From: Planctomycetota bacterium
Lineage (GTDB): Bacteria > Planctomycetota > UBA11346
NCBI GenBank assembly: GCA_024641365.1
Contig: JAHEDF010000207.1
Span: forward strand, 1-6,806
Length of the DNA stretch: 6,806 bases
Reading direction: 5' to 3'
This document shows, piece by piece, positions 1-6,152 of the stretch. The position numbers were made by a program, and so were the translations under genes. The notes below the pieces were generated by a model. It had not been told where the DNA came from. It did not search any database and saw nothing but the letters and a program-made list of their open reading frames with translations. How positions within the stretch are numbered: the stretch's first letter is position 1; each line of letters starts with the position of its first letter.

Positions 1-2
1 TA

Positions 3-566
3 TTTGCTGGCTATCCAGGCGCTCGCCAAGCTAAGAGTATATTAGCCGAATCGCTTGACGGAGTTGATCGCGATTTATTGTACCCAGCCATCCGTGCCGT
101 TTTACAAAATGATGACGGCGCTGCTCGTGGCACGCTTAACCGCATTTATGGCAAATTATCTGATGCCGACGTTGTCGAGTTAATGCCTGATATTATTAAA
201 GCGATTCAAAAATTGGCGCCCAGTAACGAAATGTTTGCTGACGGAATACGTATCGCCGGACTTGATTTATTATCACGTCTTTATATCCGCGAAGGTATGG
301 AATTGTGCATTTCAACGATTGAAATGGAGCGTTGGGGACAAGGTGATCGCTTACCTAAATGTTTGAACTATTTAAAGCGGTACGGAGCTCACGCGAAAGA
401 GATGCTGCCTCAATTACAAAGCATGCGTGACGACTTGATGAAAACCGATCGACAAAAAGAGAAAAGTGAAAAAGTCATTTTGCTAGATAAAGTCATGGGC
501 GAAATAAAGGCTGCTACCAAATCGCCAACGTTGGTAAATGCCAAGGATTTTAAATCTCGTAAATAA
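3..566 (+). CDS. C-terminal part of a HEAT-like helical repeat protein (DUF6288-like), 5' truncated
   Basis: The frame is open from the first bases of the window, so at least 187 residues of a longer protein are visible; the start lies outside. The TTG at 78 is inside this open frame and need not be a real start. The visible part is almost wholly alpha-helical and amphipathic, with repeated units of about 35-40 residues, for example around AIRAVLQNDDGAARGTL and GLDLLSRLYIREGMELCI, then WGQGDRLPKCLNYLKRYGAH. This is the pattern of HEAT/Armadillo-like scaffolds. The wording resembles the C-terminal ends of large DUF6288-type proteins, found mainly in PVC bacteria and often carrying a PDZ domain further upstream; that assignment is from memory. 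The tail is lysine-rich and ends in KSRK. No catalytic residues are apparent. HEAT-like repeats usually mediate protein contacts, so a scaffold role is only inferred. A strong terminator follows 25 bases after the stop. Confidence 0.8.
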   Translation, partial: FAGYPGARQAKSILAESLDGVDRDLLYPAIRAVLQNDDGAARGTLNRIYGKLSDADVVELMPDIIKAIQKLAPSNEMFADGIRIAGLDLLSRLYIREGMELCISTIEMERWGQGDRLPKCLNYLKRYGAHAKEMLPQLQSMRDDLMKTDRQKEKSEKVILLDKVMGEIKAATKSPTLVNAKDFKSRK

Positions 567-591
567 AGACTTCTATCTGTTGTCACATTAA

Positions 592-631
592 AAGGCCCAC
601 TGACCAAATTAGTCAGTGGGCCTTCTTTTTT
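592..631 (+). terminator. Strong intrinsic terminator, probably bidirectional
   Basis: A perfect 13-bp stem (AAGGCCCACTGAC at 592-604 paired with 612-624) encloses a 7-base loop CAAATTA and is followed by C and then six T at 626-631. It sits between the stop codons of two converging genes (566 plus and 646 minus). Read on the minus strand, the stem ends in a shorter run of four T, so it probably terminates both transcripts, more efficiently for the plus-strand gene. Confidence 0.93.
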
Positions 632-645
632 ACATAAAATGCACT

Positions 646-1425
646 TCATTTATTCTGTTTTACGGACCAGATTTCTTCAATTAAATCATGCAGTACTGGG
701 TCATGTATTTGTAATTCTGCCCGCACAAAAGGATAAAAATCATTGCGGTAAAAATAAGCCTCGATTCCCTCGGCAAAGTACTCCATTTGATTAGTCGCTG
801 CATACGCTTTTACCGTCTTACCTGTATAACTTAATACGTGTTCATATTTTCCATCTTTCATCGCTTTATCATAGGCGGCTTTAATACGCGGTTCGTCATA
901 ACCTAAAAACTGATCGTGATAGGCATGCGCTAACTCATGTAAAATAACCATAGGATGTTTAAACATATGATGTGGCTCTAATAACGATGCCGCCCGCGTA
1001 ACATGTACTTTTTTAGCGAGTCGCGGATCATAGCCGCGCGCTATTAACCACTCTTCTCCCGGGTGGTATGGGCCTGGCTCTACATTTATGTCGTGATTAT
1101 AATCTATCCAAATCCCTACTTTTTGTAATTTTTCTAATGCTGGTTTGGGGACGACAATACAAATACGTTGTAAATGATTGGCCAGCATGCTGAGCGCTTT
1201 TGCTCCCTCTTCAGCGTGTTCACCGTTCAATAATTGAGGATCTATGTAAATATCCCACCCTTCCATTTTTTTTATTACGGGATCATAATGCTTACTTTTA
1301 GTGGGAATTTCATCGACTGTCGGTGATTTTTCAACGGCCTCCAACGTACTCATAACATGAGCATTCACTATCAACCCAGCGGCCACCCCATAGGCAATAA
1401 AACTGCCTAACGCTTTTTTAATCAT
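646..1425 (-). CDS. Exported HExxH zinc metallopeptidase-like protein
   Basis: 259 residues from the chosen ATG at 1425. A start 13 codons upstream (1464) is possible, but the 1425 ATG has a good Shine-Dalgarno (AAGGAAG, 6 bases away) and places a signal-like segment directly at the N-terminus: MIKKA, then a hydrophobic stretch to about residue 22. The rest reads as a soluble secreted domain. HELAH at 163-167 is a zinc-binding HExxH motif. About 50 residues later NQMEYFAEGIEAYF (212-225) offers E215 or E219 as a third ligand, the arrangement of gluzincin-type peptidases and of the lethal-factor-like group, which has a similar N..E.FAE. block. I infer a zinc-dependent protease acting outside the cytoplasm; the substrate is unknown. 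The peptidase family is not firmly assigned. It is the downstream gene of a minus-strand pair with the PilZ gene, 68 bases apart. Confidence 0.85.
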   Translation of the reverse strand: MIKKALGSFIAYGVAAGLIVNAHVMSTLEAVEKSPTVDEIPTKSKHYDPVIKKMEGWDIYIDPQLLNGEHAEEGAKALSMLANHLQRICIVVPKPALEKLQKVGIWIDYNHDINVEPGPYHPGEEWLIARGYDPRLAKKVHVTRAASLLEPHHMFKHPMVILHELAHAYHDQFLGYDEPRIKAAYDKAMKDGKYEHVLSYTGKTVKAYAATNQMEYFAEGIEAYFYRNDFYPFVRAELQIHDPVLHDLIEEIWSVKQNK

Positions 1426-1431
1426 TGGAGA

Positions 1432-1438
1432 CTTCCTT
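1432..1438 (-). promoter_or_regulatory. Shine-Dalgarno that decides the metallopeptidase start
   Basis: On the minus strand this reads AAGGAAG, six bases before the ATG at 1425. The alternative in-frame ATG at 1464 has no comparable site, and using it would add 13 residues ahead of the signal peptide. The shorter start is therefore preferred. Confidence 0.7.
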
Positions 1439-1463
1439 ATGTTTATAACTATAAAGTTCTTCA

Positions 1464-1480
1464 ATTGTATAATTTACAAT
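1464..1480. repeat. Short AT-rich inverted repeat between the PilZ and metallopeptidase genes
   Basis: ATTGTA at 1464-1469 and its reverse complement TACAAT at 1475-1480 flank a 5-base spacer, TAATT. The stem is too AT-rich for a terminator and no T-run follows. It could be an operator or part of a promoter for the metallopeptidase gene, or chance in AT-rich DNA. Confidence 0.35.
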
Positions 1481-1493
1481 CGCGTGACATTTA

Positions 1494-1877
1494 TTACTTT
1501 GCAGCACTTTTTATAATCTGTTTTCGATAGGCGGCGATTTCTTTTATGGCCTGCTCTTTATCAACTGCTAATTTAATAATTAATTGACATAATTTTTCTC
1601 GACTGCTGGGCAACATTGGTTCAACAAAGCGAATTGCGACGCCATTGTTATCGTGCCGAACAATTGATCCCTCAAAATGCATCGGGGGGATTGTCGGGTT
1701 ATCAGATACGGTCACATAACAGGACACCTTCGTTCCTGGTTCGGTCATTTGATCACATGACATCAACAAGCCGCCCAACCCAATATCGCGGGTTATGCCT
1801 CCAATTTCGTGATCCTGCATAACCATCGACACTGTTAACGGGTGACGTATGCGTATAAAATTTCGCTGTTCGTTCAT
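1494..1877 (-). CDS. PilZ domain protein (probable c-di-GMP receptor)
   Basis: 127 residues, the usual size of a stand-alone PilZ protein. The N-terminal arginine motif RxxxR is R5-NFI-R9, with a further R11. The second motif, usually D/NxSxxG, appears as D31-I-G-L-G-G36, so the central serine is replaced by glycine. The closing strand block GSIVRHDNNGVAIRF (70-84) is typical of the PilZ barrel. A lysine-rich helix follows (about 93-127). PilZ domains bind cyclic di-GMP and pass the signal to partner proteins controlling motility, polysaccharide export or secretion. Here no partner can be named; the adjacent downstream metallopeptidase gene on the same strand is only a candidate. No clear Shine-Dalgarno precedes the ATG. 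The serine-to-glycine change may weaken ligand binding, but the arginines that contact the nucleotide are present. Confidence 0.88.
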   Translation of the reverse strand: MNEQRNFIRIRHPLTVSMVMQDHEIGGITRDIGLGGLLMSCDQMTEPGTKVSCYVTVSDNPTIPPMHFEGSIVRHDNNGVAIRFVEPMLPSSREKLCQLIIKLAVDKEQAIKEIAAYRKQIIKSAAK

Positions 1878-2193
1878 AGTGTTAATATGACATCAAATTT
1901 GAAGAATCCAACCTGCTACTCGGGATATGCGCCTACCTACTCCCGGGTAAGCTTCGTGGAGTGTTTCGTTACCTGTAGTAACCACATGAGACCTACCGCT
2001 ACGACCTCTTCATACTGTTTTGCTCATAGATGGCTGAAGTGAGCCTCTTTCCAGCCTGATTGCTGGATTTAATTGTGACTCGTGCCGTGATACAGAACAC
2101 AGCGTAATTTCATAACCAAACACTGACGCACCGACCATTTGTTTGGTTGGTTAACCGAATAACTGAATTTATGCATTTAAACTGAGGCTGCCG
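1878..2193. other. Non-coding gap of about 316 bases
   Basis: No convincing coding frame crosses this stretch on either strand. It must hold the 5' leader and promoter of the PilZ gene (to the left) and the 3' end of the DUF4190 transcript (from the right). Short dyads are present: CGGGA/TCCCG at 1921-1925 and 1941-1945; GTTAC/GTAAC at 1968-1972 and 1978-1982; TCCAGC/GCTGGA at 2050-2055 and 2062-2067 with a 6-base loop; and AACCAAAC/GTTTGGTT at 2114-2121 and 2141-2148 with a 19-base loop. None is followed by a convincing T-run. I do not recognise a tRNA, SRP RNA, RNase P RNA, tmRNA or a known riboswitch. A structured leader or small RNA read on the minus strand is possible but unproven. Confidence 0.5.
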
Positions 2194-2520
2194 TTACCAC
2201 AGCATCGGAGATTCGACCGGCAGTGCGGGTGCATGTGCAGCTGCTGAAATTACAGCTCCCAACAGACTGAAAAAGAAGAACATCCAAATGGTTGCCAAAA
2301 TTGACAACACCATACCAATTATGCCTGTCACCATTCCGGCAACTGGAATGCCAGTCGGCTGGTACACATCCGTATTTTGATAGAGCAAGGAAACAGCTCG
2401 ACGTGCTTGGATGATGGCAATGGTTCCCAAAACCACGCCAATAAAGGGAACACAGCCTGATATCAGAGCAAAAATTCCCAAAACAAGACTCGCAATAGCG
2501 CCTGGAGGAAGTGGTTTCAT
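2194..2520 (-). CDS. Small DUF4190-type membrane protein
   Basis: 108 residues with the DUF4190 layout: a first glycine-rich membrane segment (about 9-37, ASLVLGIFALISGCVPFIG then VVLGTIAIIQAR), a short polar linker, and a second segment (about 58-93) starting GIPVAGMVTGIIGMVLSI. DUF4190 proteins are small two-helix inner-membrane proteins of unknown function. The N-terminal PLPPG is a short form of the proline-rich stretch that often precedes the domain. The only in-frame start before the upstream stop at 2626-2628 is the ATG at 2520. It has no visible Shine-Dalgarno, so translation may be weak or leaderless. The gene is divergent from the large exported-protein gene, with 128 bases between the two starts. 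Confidence 0.85.
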   Translation of the reverse strand: MKPLPPGAIASLVLGIFALISGCVPFIGVVLGTIAIIQARRAVSLLYQNTDVYQPTGIPVAGMVTGIIGMVLSILATIWMFFFFSLLGAVISAAAHAPALPVESPMLW

Positions 2521-2571
2521 GGGCGCATGCTGCCCAAAGCAGGTGCTGACGCAACGACGCTCATGGTGCCA

Positions 2572-2593
2572 TGCATGCCACTGGTGGCATGCA
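2572..2593. repeat. Near-perfect inverted repeat in a divergent promoter region
   Basis: A 10-base arm TGCATGCCAC (2572-2581) and its exact reverse complement GTGGCATGCA (2584-2593) are separated by only two bases. It lies about midway between the divergent starts at 2520 and 2649. A symmetric site there could be an operator read by a dimeric regulator controlling one or both genes. No T-run follows, so it is not a terminator. Each arm contains a GCATGC hexamer. Confidence 0.6.
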
Positions 2594-2648
2594 CGGATGT
2601 GTTTGTTAGAAGAACCACGCCATCCCTACCATCGCCAAAGGGCAATCC

Positions 2649-4739
2649 ATGAAACTGTTGCGCTGCATGCTGCCAGGTTTACTTGCTGTTTTTTGTATCG
2701 GAGCCGCCGAAACACCACCTGTTTTGTCAGTCACTGTTGGCGACGGCGCGCGCTTGATCAAGCGCTTTGAGAATAGTCTGTACGCAAAATTATGGAACGA
2801 ACGCTCGATGGAAGCGATGCGTCAAAAAACCGACGACTGGTTGGCCGAGATTGAAAAAACATCCGGCGTAAACCCATTGGATGTGGTCAAAGCACTGCGT
2901 TCCTGCGACATTCAAATTTCAAAATTTACGATTCCTCAAACCGATGCAGATCCGCTCTCACCAAAGGCGGTTATTCAAGCGCCGGAACCTGCGATTATCG
3001 CACAGGCTGATTTAGGTGATTATGCTGAAAAATTAATGGCCCTAATTTTAAAATCTGGAGATGATTCCGAACGCATTACTATCCCTGGGGCCGATGAAGC
3101 AATTGGCAATAAAGAAGGTAAAGAACCAGCTGGGAAATATTCAATCGCTCGTTATGGGACACGGTTAGTATTAGGTGCCAATCAAGCGCAACCACCTTCA
3201 CCTTATAGTATTACCGCTGAAGAAGCTGATGTAGTAATTTCGATAGACTATAAACGATTTATTTCAGAGATGGCAGCACAGACACAAGATCAAGAACAAA
3301 AAGCTGTACTTGATAGCATGCAAAAAATGGAGCAATTTTTACAACCATTTACGTGGGATGTTACCATTTTACCTGAGGGGATTCGCGAACGCATGACGCA
3401 AGCGAATTCGTATCCCGGACTTATTCCAGTTGATCGTACTTTATTTGCGCATTTACCCGCCAATACACAAATGGCTTACACCATGGGTATTGATAGCAAA
3501 GCATACTGGGATGTTTTAGAGCCTGTCTTAATTGATTTATTAGCGAACCAAGGAACCCCATTAACCCAAGCGCAAATTCAAAAACAAGTTGAAGATACCA
3601 TCGCGCAATTTGGGCTACAATTAAATTACGACGATGTGAAAAATATTCTGTCTGGCACCATCTTGATGTCAGTATCGCCTGGCGCTCCGTTTCCCTCTGT
3701 CACCTTGGCATTACCACGTTCAAAAGCATTAGATGCTTTAATTGGTATTGGTGCGGGCATGCAGCAAATAGTTTTACCGGAAGAAGGGAACAGCGCACAA
3801 ATTAATTTACAAAATGTACCGCTACCGATCACAGTCATATTAGATAAATCCTATTGGGTCATTTCTAGTGACCCACAAATTGCCACCGCTTGGTCTGCCC
3901 AGGATGGCGGATGGTCGAATTCACCCGCCGTCAAAACGGTATTTGAACAAGCACCAAATAATGCCGTCATATTAGGGGCAAGCGACACCCCTGCTGTGTT
4001 ACGTGCGGCTGGTGGATTTTTACCATTTATTCCATTTACCGATGCAAAAGATAAGCAATTAGCAACGGTTTTATTAGCACGTTCAGCTGGCGCAGCATCT
4101 ACTGGTTATATTTTTGCTACATCAAGCTCAGAAAAATGGACCGTAGAAGCCAGAGGAATAATGGGATTCGGCGTCGTGCCAATTGTAACTGCCATTGCTA
4201 TTCCAGCGATCCTTAAAAGCACTGAAAGCAGTAATGAAATGGCTGCGGCGACAAGTTTAAAATCAGGTGTTTTCCCGGCGCAAATACAATTCCAAGCAGG
4301 AAATTATCTCGATCAAAATGAAGATGGCATTGGTGACTACGGCTTCTTCAGTGAAATGGCTGGTGGTCCTATCAACAGTCAAGGTGATGATATTCGACTA
4401 AATTTATTGCCACCTGCGTGGAATGCGTCTTATCCAACTCTCAATGGCTACACTTTTGCCTGTTGGTTACCGGATGGAAAAGGCGGAGCCTTGGGAGCAT
4501 CAGAAGGCGTGCGAAAGAAAATTGACAACCCAACAGCAATAAAACATCCCGCTTTCGTCGCATATGCCTGGCCAAATAATGACGACGGTATGGTTTTTGC
4601 CATAACTCATACCGGTATTTTATATGCCAAACCCGCTCTCGAGGTCGAGATCAGTGAAACAGGACCAAAGTGGAATGATTTATTTGACGGCATGGGATGG
4701 GAAAGCGCAGCAACCTGGACGCCGTATAAGAAAAAATGA
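2649..4739 (+). CDS. Exported DUF3352-like protein with a pseudopilin-like C-terminal domain
   Basis: 696 residues. The start at 2649 has AAAGGG six bases upstream and gives a signal peptide (MKLLRC, hydrophobic core to about 18, likely cleavage after GAA at 18-20). Residues 21 to about 500 resemble secreted DUF3352-like proteins of PVC bacteria: an opening block at 40-85 (RFENSLYAKLWNERSMEAM), a region of alternating strands and helices, and a second copy-like half from about 265 (FAHLPANTQMAYTMGID). Around 503-524 lies GIMGFGVVPIVTAIAIPAIL, then an acidic helix-turn stretch, DQNEDGIGDYG (555-565), and NGYTFACWLPDG (599-610). That series matches the order seen in type II secretion or type IV pilin-like proteins (hydrophobic helix with AIP, polar helix, D-rich loop, GY.F strand), but the prepilin cleavage motif GFTLIE is missing and the helix is internal. 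Function is unknown. The stop overlaps the lipoprotein start by ATGA. Confidence 0.88.
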   Translation: MKLLRCMLPGLLAVFCIGAAETPPVLSVTVGDGARLIKRFENSLYAKLWNERSMEAMRQKTDDWLAEIEKTSGVNPLDVVKALRSCDIQISKFTIPQTDADPLSPKAVIQAPEPAIIAQADLGDYAEKLMALILKSGDDSERITIPGADEAIGNKEGKEPAGKYSIARYGTRLVLGANQAQPPSPYSITAEEADVVISIDYKRFISEMAAQTQDQEQKAVLDSMQKMEQFLQPFTWDVTILPEGIRERMTQANSYPGLIPVDRTLFAHLPANTQMAYTMGIDSKAYWDVLEPVLIDLLANQGTPLTQAQIQKQVEDTIAQFGLQLNYDDVKNILSGTILMSVSPGAPFPSVTLALPRSKALDALIGIGAGMQQIVLPEEGNSAQINLQNVPLPITVILDKSYWVISSDPQIATAWSAQDGGWSNSPAVKTVFEQAPNNAVILGASDTPAVLRAAGGFLPFIPFTDAKDKQLATVLLARSAGAASTGYIFATSSSEKWTVEARGIMGFGVVPIVTAIAIPAILKSTESSNEMAAATSLKSGVFPAQIQFQAGNYLDQNEDGIGDYGFFSEMAGGPINSQGDDIRLNLLPPAWNASYPTLNGYTFACWLPDGKGGALGASEGVRKKIDNPTAIKHPAFVAYAWPNNDDGMVFAITHTGILYAKPALEVEISETGPKWNDLFDGMGWESAATWTPYKKK

Positions 4740-5245
4740 TGAAACAGACAATTACCTGTTGTGCATTATTACTGCTGCTATGCGGATGCGCAGAACGTCG
4801 CCATGGTGATCCTGGTGGTGTTCCCGTTACCGTAAACGCAAAAATTGAACGTGACTTTTACAGCAACATGGAAAACCGTCAGGGACGACCCAGTGCTGGT
4901 GTCGGCGTCGGCTATAGTTCGCGCGGACACACCAGTACGGGCGTTGGCTTCGGCTTATCTTTTTCATCAACCCAAGTCTATATAGTAGGTGGCGATGCTG
5001 TTGGCCAAAGCAATGTATTTCGCCAAGAAGTTAAATGGGGCGATAATACGTTTACTGTTCCGCTCACACCAGGTCGCACCATTCACCTCACTACCGTGGC
5101 CGAAGGTGGACGACGCGGTTGGGAAGCAATCGGCACTGTTGTTGTTCCGCAAACCGACCCACACATTGATATAAACATAGCCGCGTCTGGGGTTAGTTTA
5201 AAAACTGCAAGTAAGCCATCAGCGCCCGCAACGCCAACGCCATAA
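4736..5245 (+). CDS. Glycine-rich lipoprotein of unknown function
   Basis: 169 residues. The N-terminus MMKQTITCCALLLLLCGCAE is a lipoprotein signal: hydrophobic core 8-16 and lipobox L15-C16-G17-C18, with C18 the likely lipidated cysteine. Residue 19 is Ala, so the outer-membrane rule for +2 would not retain it at the inner membrane. Between 55 and 78 a glycine/valine pattern occurs twice, GVGVGYSS (55-62) and GVGFGLSFSS (69-78), suggesting beta-strand hairpins or a membrane-facing segment. Residues 94-150 read as a small beta domain (FTVPLTPGRTIHLTTVAEGG, then WEAIGTVVVPQ). The tail is Pro/Ala/Thr-rich. I do not recognise the family. The ATG overlaps the upstream TGA (ATGA at 4736-4739), and a second ATG follows at once at 4739, so the gene is probably translated by coupling to the large exported protein and the two may act together in the envelope. 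Confidence 0.85.
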   Translation: MMKQTITCCALLLLLCGCAERRHGDPGGVPVTVNAKIERDFYSNMENRQGRPSAGVGVGYSSRGHTSTGVGFGLSFSSTQVYIVGGDAVGQSNVFRQEVKWGDNTFTVPLTPGRTIHLTTVAEGGRRGWEAIGTVVVPQTDPHIDINIAASGVSLKTASKPSAPATPTP

Positions 5246-5324
5246 CGTTCGCTTGGACGAGGATTGCCAACTGTCGCATTGAATATACGTATGTGCGCCG
5301 TTTTGAACAACCGCCACCGAGCGG

Positions 5325-5338
5325 CTAATAATTATTAG
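5325..5338. repeat. Perfect 14-bp palindrome upstream of trmB
   Basis: CTAATAATTATTAG is self-complementary and ends 10 bases before the trmB ATG. It follows a short GC dyad, CCGC/GCGG at 5311-5314 and 5321-5324. TTGAAC at 5303-5308 and TAATAA at 5326-5331, 17 bases apart, could form a weak promoter, in which case the palindrome would overlap the -10. The site could be an operator, or the GC dyad plus AT tract could be a poor terminator for the lipoprotein transcript. Confidence 0.45.
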
Positions 5339-5348
5339 TGAGTGTCCT

Positions 5349-6074
5349 ATGGTTACTTCAGGCATGAGACGATATCGTGTGCGTACGAACACACAGGCTA
5401 GTTTAGTTGGTGACCGTAGTAATTCCGTTTTAAACCTGCCTGAATTATTTGGTCGCCAAGCACCGGCACGATTAGAAATTGGTTTTGGTCACGGTGAATT
5501 TATTTCACAAATGGCAGCAGCGCACCCACAAGACGATTTTATTGGCGTTGAGCATGATCCACTACGTGTGACCAAAACTGCACATAAATGTAATAAATCT
5601 AAAGTACATAATGTCCGACTCTATAGTGGTGAAGCACACCGCTTTGTACGTGAACGTCTGCCACCTGCTACTTTTCATCGCGCTTATATTTTATTTCCTG
5701 ATCCGTGGCCAAAAGCAAATCACCGCCGACGTCGCTTAATGAATCGCGCTTTTTTATTGGACCTGAGTTATGCCATGGCTCCTGGTGGGAAGCTCATGAT
5801 TGCATCGGACACGCATAATTACGCCTTTCAGGCGCTTTCGAATTGCACCACTATGCCAGGCCTATGGCGCACCTGTTATCCGAATGGTTATCGCATTAAT
5901 ATTCCGACCCGATTTCCAACTGTTTTTGAACGGCATAAAAAAGAAGAAGGCTGCACAATCTGTTATGTGTTGTTGGAACGAACGGAACAATTACCGCCAG
6001 CCCGTGCACCATGGCCAGTGAAGGCCGTCTCGCCGATGTCTAATGTCAAATCCACGGGAAAATCAGCACCGTAA
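5349..6074 (+). CDS. trmB: tRNA (guanine-N7-)-methyltransferase TrmB
   Basis: 241 residues, the usual size for bacterial TrmB, which methylates G46 in the variable loop of tRNA using S-adenosylmethionine. Family motifs appear in order: the SAM loop LEIGFGHGEFI (42-52); IGVEHDPLRV (65-74), whose E68 is expected to bind the ribose; NVRLYSGEAHRF (88-99), in the place of the usual N.R....DA, with Glu95 instead of Asp; the signature ILFPDPWPKANHRRRR (114-129); GGKLMIASDTHNYA (146-159); and TVFERHKKEEG (191-201), the substrate-binding T.FE block. The C-terminus runs about 30 residues past the core (LPPARAPWPVKAV onward), Pro- and Ser-rich and probably disordered. Acts in the cytoplasm. The start at 5349 has only a weak Shine-Dalgarno; another ATG at 5364 would remove five residues and cannot be excluded. 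It lies 103 bases after the lipoprotein gene and may be transcribed separately. Confidence 0.96.
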   Translation: MVTSGMRRYRVRTNTQASLVGDRSNSVLNLPELFGRQAPARLEIGFGHGEFISQMAAAHPQDDFIGVEHDPLRVTKTAHKCNKSKVHNVRLYSGEAHRFVRERLPPATFHRAYILFPDPWPKANHRRRRLMNRAFLLDLSYAMAPGGKLMIASDTHNYAFQALSNCTTMPGLWRTCYPNGYRINIPTRFPTVFERHKKEEGCTICYVLLERTEQLPPARAPWPVKAVSPMSNVKSTGKSAP

Positions 6075-6122
6075 ACCGTGCTGTCGTCCACAGGCGGACG
6101 TTGACCCAGGCCCACGCTTGCG

Positions 6123-6139
6123 ATAAACCGCCGGTTTAT
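6123..6139. repeat. Inverted repeat between trmB and the last gene
   Basis: ATAAACCG (6123-6130) and CGGTTTAT (6132-6139) are exact reverse complements with one base between them. The dyad lies 13 bases before the ATG at 6153. The loop is too tight for a strong hairpin unless inner pairs open, and no T-run follows, so an operator-like site or a weak hairpin near the ribosome entry is more plausible than a terminator. Confidence 0.4.
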
Positions 6140-6152
6140 AGCATGGTGTGTC

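Noticed and set aside
410..649. Minus-strand open frame of 79 codons overlapping the end of the first gene and the terminator
   Set aside because: It runs through the terminator stem and is antisense to a well-supported gene; no domain or Shine-Dalgarno is seen.
1442..1453. Minus-strand TATAGT and TATAAA hexamers before the metallopeptidase gene as -10 elements
   Set aside because: No -35 at a good spacing, and the start of transcription would fall at or inside the Shine-Dalgarno. The AT-rich gap makes such matches likely by chance.
1842..2042. Plus-strand open frame of 66 codons running from the PilZ start into the gap
   Set aside because: Residue composition is unlike a protein, it overlaps the PilZ start antisense, and it lacks a Shine-Dalgarno.
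1878..2193. tRNA, tmRNA, SRP RNA, RNase P RNA or c-di-GMP riboswitch in the long gap
   Set aside because: None of the conserved cores or a cloverleaf with T-loop could be found on either strand by eye.
2177..2554. Minus-strand frame of 125 codons overlapping the DUF4190 gene in another frame
   Set aside because: It is rich in Cys, Ser and His without domain structure, whereas the 108-residue frame has clear DUF4190 helices.
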